Shown here one piece after another: positions 1 to 8,800 of a stretch of 14,499 nucleotides of DNA. Where the stretch lies: the NCBI GenBank assembly GCA_016098155.1, contig JAAAJB010000754.1:1-14499 (forward strand), written 5' to 3'. The DNA is from Actinomortierella ambigua (taxonomy: Eukaryota; Mortierellomycota; Mortierellomycetes; Mortierellales; Mortierellaceae). The position numbers and the translations under genes were made by a program. How positions within the stretch are numbered: position 1 is the first letter of the stretch; the number at the start of each line of letters is the position of its first letter. The notes under the pieces were generated by a model. That model was not told the origin of the DNA. It was given only the letters and a program-made list of their open reading frames with translations, and ran no database searches.

Positions 1-1612
1 CAAGAGCGAACCATTGCCCAAGGATGGTCTGAGCTTCATGGTGTCCTTGCTTGGCTGCCATCTCATACCATTTAGCTGCCTGGGAAGTGTCTTCCTTGAC
101 TCCATAGCCATCGGTGTACATCTTTCCAAGTGTAATTTGTGCTTCTGCGCTGCCACCATCAGCTGCTCGATGATACCATGCCGCAGCCTTGGAAGCATTG
201 CTCGCAACGACTCCTTGCCCGTTCTCGTACATTCTAGCGAGTTGTATCTGTGCTACCACATTCCCGCAATTGGCAGCCTTGCGGTACCACCATAACGACT
301 CTCGTTCACTCTTGCCAACGCCGCGGCCGTGACAATAGATCCATCCGAGAAACAGCTGTGCATCGGTGTTCTCTGTCTTGGCTGCCGTGAAAAAATAGGT
401 CACCACATCATCCTCCGTCTGTGGCAAACAACCAACGTAGTCTTCGTGGTCCCCAGGCATTGCATCCTGTTCAAATCCTTCGTCACCGCGATTGTGGGCT
501 TTTGGTGCATGTGTCAATCCAGTTCCGCTGCTGCCAAGATCAAGGAAGCTCCCATCCGTATCGGTGCTCTCTTCGGTGGATTCATCGTTCACCAAAATCA
601 CATTGCCAGCGTTCGGCCTGTCGCATGGATCCTGGGCCCAGCAGCGCTCAACCCACTGGCGGTATTCTGTTGGCGTGTCACCAGGCAGTTGTTCGCGATT
701 ACCACTCTTGACACCAAGTGCAACCAGTGCATCGTCATGCTGGTCTCTGAACGGCTTTGTGCAGTCGGCCGCCATTTCCCACATCACCACTCCTAGAGCG
801 TACACATCCGACTTGGTCGAGTACATGGGCTTGGCTGCGTAAAGCAGCTCTGGTGCCAGCCATCGAAGTGTCCCAGCAGCAGCCCTGGACGTTTGACCGC
901 TGACACTCGAGACTGCACTGGCCATCGACCGGACTTGAGCCAATCCAAAGTCAGCCAGCTTGACCTCCATGTGCTTGGTCAGGAGCACATTGGCACTCTT
1001 GAGGTCGCGGTGGAGGACTCCTTCCTGATGGATGTAGGCGAGTCCGAGAGCAATCTCATGAGCGATTCGCGCTTTGGTTCCCCAGTCGTCGCATGCGAGA
1101 TGGCCCTTGGTGATAGCGTGTGCAAGGCTGCCTTTCTCGGCCAGTTCCATGAGGATGTAGGTGTAGTTGTTTTGTTCATGGGTTCGGTAGAACTGGATGA
1201 CATGGCGGAAGCGAAGCCTCTGGAGAACCGAGATCTCCTTGTCGATGGTCTTTCGGTCAAGCTCCGACTGAGTGACGAAGAATGCCTTGGCTGCGCAGGG
1301 CTGGTCCCCGTATAGCGCTTGGTGGACGACACCGAAAGTTCCTGAACCAAGCCTGTTTCCTAAAACGAGAAGGGATTGCTAAAGTCATGGAATCTCGTGC
1401 AATCAGAGAAAGAGGCATGTAATTTTTTTGACCTGCCACGCGCGGAGATAGAAATAGCCATGCGGTTTGCTCTTTACCGCGGACAGAGGATTGGCATCCA
1501 TTGAGGCTGTAAGATGAAGGATTGTGTTGGGGATGGAGGAGGAGGACAACTGATGGTGAATGAGATGAGGCACTGCTCTGTCCGACTTTCTGAACTGTTC
1601 GACGTCACACAT
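1..1612 (-). CDS. Protein kinase with C-terminal Sel1-like repeats (3' end beyond the left edge)
   Basis: Probable Ser/Thr (TKL-like) signalling kinase; substrate unknown. Proposed exons are 1612-1478 and 1378-1, with a 99-nt intron (GTAAAG donor at 1477, TTTAG acceptor at 1380-1379, both phase 0). At least 504 residues are visible. The glycine loop GSGTFGVV is near residue 56, followed by an AAK lysine, HRDLKSAN near 168, DFG near 189 and an APELL motif, so all catalytic residues are present. A polar linker follows (~310-370), then three full Sel1-like repeats plus the start of a fourth, with the usual A.L.LG..Y..G.GV and A..WY.KAA pattern; these TPR-like helical pairs usually bind partner proteins. 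The frame is open to position 1, so the C-terminus is missing. The start at 1612 was chosen for its ACCATG context and because it joins in frame; it is uncertain. A weaker donor (GTCAAA at 1432) would lengthen exon 1, and more 5' exons are possible. The kinase-Sel1 identity is very secure; the exact N-terminus is not. Confidence 0.87.
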
Positions 1613-2470
1613 GGTAACACCAATGCTACATAGATAGCGAGGGTCGATCCCCTGTTGCGAAGGATAAACTCCATGGTTGGGCTGGAGGTGGTCCCTCCCT
1701 CGTGTCCAAAGGTTGGCCACCCATGCCTATGCCCATGCCCATGCCCTGGTGCTGATATTGACCGTTTCTAAAAGCATAGCGAATCCCATCCCACCTCGGA
1801 GCTTGGTCAGTGAGATCCTGCAGTGGAACCAAAACTTAAGCATTTCTGGGGCCTGTCTCCAACATCAATGGCACATGGACCATATTAATTGTCGGGTGCG
1901 CTCGGGTCATCGCCACCACGTCCTTATCCGAGAAGACGCCGTTCAGTTTGACGGAATGGCAACAGGTTCCCAATGCCCTGAGATGGGAGGGGTGGGGGAA
2001 AGGCGAGGGAAATTGCATACTCTCCAGGGTCAACTAACTACGATCCACAGAGCTTTCATTCACCAATTGCCTTATTGGACAAGCCAAGACCGGTGCTTCG
2101 TACAGATTCTTGATGTACTTCAGTAGAACGGAGCAAGGATGTGCAGCTGCTCAGCATGGCCTTTGACGTTTGTACGAGAGAGGCCGTAGTGTCGTGCAGA
2201 ACAAGAGAGGCGTACAACAAGGTGGCTGTACAGAGTCACCTTGGTGAGCGGATCGAATGAGGCTCCTTCAATACCACCTAGATTGATTTCGTGCTATCCG
2301 CTCATGTAGCCCTATGTATCGCAGAATGCGCTTCGTTCAACTTTCTGACCATTCATCTCAGGATTGACATATTGTTTAGCGGTCGACTAATAACTGAGTT
2401 CACCTTCGCCCTCGTCCGAAAAATGGTGTTAAAAATTTCATACATCCTTCAGGAACAATAAGGATCTTCT
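1613..2470. other. Upstream region of the Sel1 kinase and 3' flank of the transporter
   Basis: About 860 bases without a secure gene. It should hold the kinase promoter and the end of the transporter transcript. On the minus strand two adjacent segments in one frame (about 2033-1836 and 1832-1626), separated by a TAA, look mildly protein-like; one carries a Met-Gly repeat coded by CATGGG-type units at 1723-1745. They could be extra 5' exons of the kinase, but I found no convincing splice pair. A cluster of inverted repeats lies at 2236-2304. I see no clear TATA box. Confidence 0.5.
2236..2304. repeat. Inverted-repeat cluster in an intergenic region
   Basis: Two perfect inverted repeats overlap. 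TCACC-TT-GGTGA at 2236-2247 forms a 5-bp stem. TGAGCGGAT at 2245-2253 is matched by ATCCGCTCA at 2296-2304, giving a 9-bp stem with a 42-nt spacer. The two share bases 2245-2247, so they could form alternative structures. Function is unknown; short stems like these can arise by chance. Confidence 0.45.
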
Positions 2471-2476
2471 TTTATT
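2471..2476 (-). terminator. Polyadenylation signal of the amino acid transporter gene
   Basis: TTTATT on the plus strand reads AATAAA on the minus strand, 37 nt downstream of the transporter stop codon (2516-2514). It lies in an AT-rich stretch, as expected for a eukaryotic 3' end. Confidence 0.65.
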
Positions 2477-2513
2477 TTCCAGTCTATTTTTGTGTATATT
2501 TGTTACAATATTT

Positions 2514-5035
2514 TTAACATTTTTGATCACTTGTGCTGGGCGCGTTCCAAAAATGAACAAGAGACAGCCCTGTGCTGAGGGTCATGATCGCGATGCCAAA
2601 CAGGATGCAAGCCAGGTGCGGGGCCTTGCGCCACTGGACAATCGGCCCGGAGGCCAGTTTGAGATAGCACAGCGGCGGCAAGATAAAGGCCAGCGCGATC
2701 GCCGAAAACCCACCCGTCAACTCGAGCACAAAGCCCAAATTACAGGTGGACAGTGCAATCCCCAAGCTCACGCCGACCAAGCCCACCGTGATGGCCACAT
2801 GGCGCTTCATCGAAAACGGTCTGTCCGGGAAATAGTACGCCTCAATCACTTCGCGGCAGACAAAATTCTCCAGCGGGAATGTCGTAAACATGTTGACGCC
2901 AAAGCAGAACCGCGCAATGTTAATGAGAAAGTTGTCCGATGGGAAGTTGTTCAGGATGTTGCCCGTCGTCTTGTCCGTGAACGACAAAAAGCCCGCCAGC
3001 GCTAGAATCATGCACGCCAGCAACGACACAAACATGCTCATATGCGTCACCAGCGAGACACGGTTTATCTACAATGATCAAAGGATTCGTAAGACGACGC
3101 GTATGTCAAACTATCAGTAAAATTTCCCTTTTGCGTCGTCACTTCTCCCTAACTCTCACGGTTTCATACAACGGAGACTTACTGTTGGCTTTTGGAGAGA
3201 TCCAAAGATGATGAATGTGTTGTGGTGACAAACAAAAGCTATTCCGCATTCACGCCACGCCAGATACCATGAACGGGACATTTTTTTCTGTGAGTCGGAT
3301 ACTGACAGTCTGCACGATCCAAGGCAAATAAAAACAATTAATCCATCCTATCTCACATACCAAAACTGATCACGCCAATAGCCTGGAAAATTTGCGGACG
3401 GATAAACGTAAAGGCGGCTTGGGGGTCGCCTCGAATCTCTGGGTCGGCACGGGGGCCTTCGATGACGACGGCCACAATGATCACGATGAGAGCCACCATA
3501 GCGACGGCACTAGTCTTGGCCAGCTTGGAGATGTCACGGTACAGCGATAGTGGGAACGAGATGAAGACTGTGCAAATGATGATGATGGACGCCCGCTGCA
3601 CCAGCACGTTCAGGACTGGAATGTCGACAATCGGTGGGAACAACGCCTGAATCACATGGGGTATCGTGTCGCCGACGATCACTGTGTAAGCACACATGGC
3701 TAGATATTGGAAGAAAAAAAATTAAACAATCACACTAGTTGAGAAATCACATTATCCAATAGGATCCGCAGCCTTTTCGAGTTTTTTTTTTCTGTTCATG
3801 GATGATCTTATCATACCTCCAAAGGCAAAAACAAACTGAAAGATAGAGATGGCAATAAGACCAGCCTTGCCAAAGCAAAACATCATGATGTCTTGGTACG
3901 AGGTACGTCCTGATAACTTGCCGACATGAACAAGCAGCCCCACTGTCCAGTCCACCGTCCATGTCAAGGCACACAGAATAATGATGCCCATGCCGAGTCT
4001 AAAAAGACAGGAAGTACAATTCCAATATAAAGTCACAAATGCCAAAAGTCAGAAACTTAAAAAAAAAGCGCGCAATGGTTTGGGCGTATGGTGTTGGACA
4101 ACGTGGAGGTTACTTATGCCTTTCGATTTGGGGAGAGAGAGAGGGAGAGAGAGGAAAAAAGTAGGTTTTTGACATAAAACTTACCCTGCCTCCTGGAAAG
4201 CAAAAGGAAGGCCAATGATCCCCGCACCGACAATACTGTTGGCCATGTTGAGAAAGCTGTTGAACAGACTTCCACCTTCGTGAGGGAGCTTGGGCTCCAA
4301 ACTCCCGCTTCCATGACCGTGCCCTGAACCTCCTTCGCCTCCACCTCCAACCCCACCTCTGCCGGGGCCTCTGGCCTCGCCTGCTCGTTGAACTCGGCTT
4401 CCCGTCATCATGCCAACATGCTCTTCCTCCTCGGCATAGTCTATAAACAGGTGGTCCTCGACACCGCTCCCTCCGCTGCTATCGACAGAGTACTTTCGAC
4501 TATGGTGTCCATTTGTGTCTGCTGGCGTGAGTGGTACCCGGGTAGACAAAGAGGCCGTCGAATCGACGGAGGACCGGCGGCTTGCCTGCTGGTCGGCAGA
4601 GGTGTTGTTGTGGTTGCGCTGATGGTGACGGCGGTAATCCAGCTCAAAGTCGAGATCCAGGTCACTTCCTTCGTCGTCGCCACCCTCAGCATCATCAGCA
4701 TCTCCATCCTCATGGCCCATTGCTTGATACCCAGCAGCGCTCCGTCGGGCAGATCGTCCTGCTATCGACCGTAATGTCTCTGGGTCAAAGGTCTTTCCAC
4801 CAAGGAAGCTGCTGCTGCTGGCCCTCTTGCTGCTCGAGGTTCGTTGCACGGACCCTGGCCGATGGCCACCTCGCCGGATGGACGAAGACGTGCTGGTACT
4901 ACTAGCATCAGAGTGTTGACCATCGTCGTCATAGTCGTCCAGGATCGGTCGGGAGTCTGGTGCCTTGTCGTTGTTGTTGTTGTTGTTGCTGGGAAACCCG
5001 GGGGTTGGTGTTCCAGACCGACCTGTGCGCTCCAT
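2514..5035 (-). CDS. AVT-type vacuolar amino acid transporter (AAAP family), five exons
   Basis: Predicted secondary transporter that moves neutral amino acids across the vacuolar or another endomembrane, driven by the proton gradient as known for yeast Avt proteins. Exons: 5035-4185, 3998-3817, 3699-3361, 3238-3183, 3068-2514. Introns of 186, 117, 122 and 114 nt have donors GTAAGT, GTATGA, GTATGT and GTAAGT, all end in TAG, and all phases match. The product is 660 residues. Residues 1-254 are a hydrophilic tail rich in Ser, Asn and acidic residues, with a six-Asn run. The membrane domain begins with NMANSIVGAGIIGLPFAF near 262 and continues through SYQD, IVGDTIPHV, LSFTDKTTGNILNNFP and PPLCYLKL, all hallmarks of the family, with about 11 membrane segments. 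The splice joins rebuild the expected motifs FQEAGLGMG and FAFGAMCAYT. The NMANSI motif suggests an Avt2-like rather than Avt3/4-like member, but the subfamily is not certain. The ATG at 5035 is the first in frame; a TTG lies six bases upstream. Confidence 0.93.
4129..4160. repeat. GA-rich simple repeat inside transporter intron 1
   Basis: A GGGAGAGAGAGAGGGAGAGAGAGG-like run on the plus strand is a CT-rich tract in the transcribed (minus) direction, within the first and longest intron of the transporter. It is an ordinary low-complexity tract and may vary in length between strains. Confidence 0.7.
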
Positions 5036-5787
5036 GTTCAAGGGGAAAGGGGGAGGTTTTTTCTGTGGTACAATTGGAGGTAATTTTGGGGTACGTGCTC
5101 TCCCTTCTCTCTCTCACGATCAACTGGCGATAATTATGTGCTGATTTCACTCGATTACGATAGACGCTATGTGCTGGTCCTGCTCGACAATACCCTGTTC
5201 CTTAACAAGCGGACTGGAGACTGTGTCAAGAAAGAAAGGAAAAGGGGCAGAGGATAATAAAAGTGTCCTTGGTATTATTGACTGAGTTGAGGAAGAGAGA
5301 TGTCGAGGTCCCAGTCTTCAGAGTTGGTGGTGATGCAAGGGACAGAGACGGTTCAATGGATGCTCTGACAATACGAGAATGTAGAATGAGTTTGGAAGCA
5401 ACACAAAAAAAGAAGGTAGTTGGACTGTGCTGGGTGTCAGCTGTGTGGAGGAGTGCCTGATGGATGTTCCTGGATGAAGATGGGACGAAATGGTTGGATT
5501 GAAGAGACGTAGTGCAAAAGGAGGGAAAGTAAGAATAATGGAAACAGCTAGTGCACGGTAAGTCAGTGGAAATAGAACCAAAGAGTACATGAAGTCATTT
5601 CAACTCAAATCTTGCCCCGGGGCACACAACAACACTGTTTGTACTGCTTGTAGGAGTGGTCTGGTTGGTTGCTTGGGCATGCAAAGCAACCGCAACAACC
5701 GGTAGACACACCCCTTCCTCCTCCTCCCCTTTCGTGTACGTACCCCCTTCCCCTGACACATCTGAAGCAGATGTAAAAGGCGCTTCA
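5036..5787. other. Intergenic region: transporter promoter and MAPKKK 3' flank
   Basis: About 750 bases with no supported gene. It must contain the transporter promoter and 5' leader (minus strand) and the end of the MAPKKK transcript. At 5711-5754 a pyrimidine-rich stretch has four CCCCT pentamers in 44 bases (starting at 5711, 5726, 5744 and 5750), the core of the yeast stress response element. A CT-rich run lies at 5098-5116. Short reading frames on both strands are non-conserved in appearance and lack family motifs. Confidence 0.5.
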
Positions 5788-5793
5788 TTTATT
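5788..5793 (-). terminator. Polyadenylation signal close behind the MAPKKK stop codon
   Basis: TTTATT on the plus strand gives AATAAA on the minus strand, only 7 nt beyond the stop codon (5803-5801). No other minus-strand AATAAA was seen before the transporter start, so the 3' UTR may be very short. Confidence 0.5.
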
Positions 5794-5800
5794 ATTAACA

Positions 5801-8800
5801 TTAATCATGCTCTTGCTCTGTCGACTCCACGGGCGTTGCCGTCAGGGTCGGCGACGTGGCCATCGTGTTTGTCGCTGTAGCTTTGGTTGACGACGTTGGT
5901 AACGGAGGGGCTGCCTGGCATACATCTAGCCCTACCTCACGGAGGAACCCTGATCGGTCATTCCATGCAGAGCCAGAAAGGACTGGGGAGAGACCCTGTG
6001 CAGACGACGCACCCGTGGAAATAGACAGTCCGGATACAGCCACTGGCACTGGCGACACAATGTTGGGTGAAACACCTGCACTCTGGAGACCTGAAAATGG
6101 CAGTAACGGAGACGACATCAATCCGATCGGAGGTGCATCGATGCTGCCACCGCTGCCGCTGCCACCGCTACTGCCACTGCTACTGCCAAGGAAATGTTGA
6201 TGACTGGTAGTGTTCGAGTTGATGCGGCTCAACAGAGGCGAGGGATGAACGCTCTCGCTCGTAGTACTGGGAGATGCCACCGTAGACGCCTGTCGGGACG
6301 TCTCCTCGCGCTCGCGCAGCGCGCTAAGCATCATGCCAACCTCGGACCCGACCTCAGAGATGGTGTCCGACGCAATCGAGTCGCAGCTCGATCCCTGCGG
6401 AGACGATGCGGACCACTCACCGCTGCTGGTCGTCATGGTCGACCCCATCAAACTGAAAGGCTGCTGCCGTCGCTGGTACTCCTCTTCCTCCTGGGGTGGG
6501 ACCGAAAAGATCATATGGGATCGATACTCGCGGTTTTGGTCCGCTACCGCGTCCTCGTGGCCCACGATCGAGAACGGACTGCGTGTGCGCGTGAGCACCT
6601 CAACTGGCTCATGCTCGCCACCGGTCGTACCAACTGATGGCTCGGCAGTTGGGTGGAGTGGTAAAGGAGTGAAAGATGGCAGGGTTGACTGCTCTCCACC
6701 AGAGTCCTCGATGGCCACGAGCAAAGGCTTCTCAGTAGCACTTGTACCAGCAGAACTCGCAGACGAAATCACTCCGTGCGAACCGAGTCTACTGTCCATG
6801 GACGCTCCCATGTTAGCCTGGATGTCACCACCGCTCGGCCCGCCCGATGTGCCTGGTGCCTCGCTGTGTTGATAGGGCGCAAACATGTTGTTCTCGTCGT
6901 TGTCGTCGCCTTCATCGCCAGCGCCGTCCAATTGATCATCATCGTCAACATCGCCCTCTTCGTAGCCTTCGGTGGTAGGGATGGGGTCTTCGATGCTCGT
7001 CCGCTGAGAAGCATCGACACCACGGAGCCAAGGGTGTTTCAGCAACTCCACTGCCGCCGGTCGCTCCAGAGCCGATCGGACAAAACAGGCCTTGAGGAAC
7101 GCAATACCACGCTTGCTCATCTGCGAATGGTCCGGCAACGGCGGGTGCTGCGTGGCCACATGGTACATCACAGCCCACTCGTTGTCAAGATGCGCCCAGG
7201 GCCGACGACCAGTAACCATCTCAAGGACACAGCATCCCAGAGACCAGATGTCCATGCTTCCCTTGCGGCCCTTCTCGCCACCCTTGATCACTTCCGGAGC
7301 CATGTACATGGGCGTACCATTCAGCGAGCCACCGCCGACGTTAACTGAAGTCGCCCCAGCTCCGCGCGTGCGTGTTCGCTGGTTCTTGGCCAGGATCTTG
7401 GCTGCACCAAAGTCGACGAATTTGATGTTGCCCATATGATCCAGCAGGATGTTGTCCGGTTTGACATCACGATGGACGACGTTCATGTCGTGCAAGTAAG
7501 CAAGACCCTTGAGCATCTGCAAGGTGTAAAATTTGACCACCTTCTCGTCTCCGATACGGCCGTGCTCGAGCAAGTTGGCCAACGATCCTCCCTGGCAGTA
7601 CTCCATGAAGATATACACCTTGTCGCGATGCACCTCAATATTGTCGTACCGGACAATGTTGGGGTGGTGTAGCATCTTCATGACCTTCATCTCGTCGCGG
7701 ATCGACTTTACGAGTGACATGGACGCGTCCTGGAAACGAATCTCCTTGACTGCAATCAACTCACCCGAGTCAGAGTTGATGCCAAGATAGACTGTGCCAA
7801 AGGTACCTGAGCCAATGTACTTGGCCATCTGCCAACGCGTCGCCACAGAATCGGTCAAGGCTGCCAGAATCGCCAGTGACCGGTCCTCTGGCTTTTGGTC
7901 GTCGAGCACCTTACCAATCATGCGCGTCTCAATCTCATGCTCGTTGCGTTGGCCTTCTATTTGCTCCAGTCGCTGAATCATATCCAGACGGTGCGTCGCC
8001 ACCTCGTCCGGATTCTGAGCCCGCGCATGCAAAGATGCAAACTGGAGTATCTGGGCAATCTCCTCGGCCAGTGCAGCCTGGTCCTTGAAGTGTCCATTCT
8101 CAACGTGTAGCGCCTCACTCTGCGACCGAGCACCATGAATGTCAACATGAGAGAGAACTACCGTCATGCAGCCAGCGATCTTTGTCCGTAGAAGGTTGAA
8201 TTCGTCATCACTCAGCACAAGAATGTTGTTGCCTTTGGTCATGTTCATCGAAAACTCCAGCGCCGACATCGCCCAACGGAATGTCTTTCGATCCGACTGG
8301 TCACAGTCATCGCAAATGAAGGTCACCCAGTCAAGCGACAGGCGGATCAGTTTCAGGTTGAGATGCTGCTGTGGTAAACCGTCCATGTAACCGAGCGTCA
8401 TCTTTCCATAGTCTGAGGCGAAACGGAAGAATGGCTGGATCAAATCCTGGCAGTTGGGGACCTTGGCCGTGACCTTGCGCAGAGCAGTGACGGATTGCAG
8501 GATGGTATCCGCGAGCATGAAGAGCGACTTTTTGGTCTTGTTGAGTTCCTTGTTGAGTGATGCCACATTCGCACGACTGTCGGTGATCACGTCGATGCCA
8601 ACAGTGTCCGCCACCTCGGCAAACCGCGCCTTGCAGTCAGCGAGATTGCGGCTGCTTTCAGACACCAGGCGCACACGACCAGGTTTCAGATCCAGTTCAA
8701 GTCCCTGGACTCCCTCAAGTTGAATCATGGTACCAGGCCAGACAAATCGATCACGAGGTGAGACGACAAGCACATATCCGGTGAAATGATCCATGCAGAG

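Noticed and set aside
893..1350. Open frames of 120-140 codons on both strands across the kinase domain
   Set aside because: They overlap the Sel1 kinase exon, whose minus-strand frame carries the conserved kinase motifs; the others are frame shadows.
1677..2126. 149-codon open frame on the plus strand upstream of the kinase
   Set aside because: His-rich translation with no domain, signal or codon bias. A CTAAC-ACAG branch/acceptor-like string at 2034-2050 has no good matching donor.
5256..5261. AATAAA on the plus strand
   Set aside because: No plus-strand gene ends nearby; it is in the transporter's upstream region.
6776..7348. 190-codon plus-strand open frame
   Set aside because: Antisense to the end of the MAPKKK kinase domain and its tail; composition is that of a shadow of the real frame.
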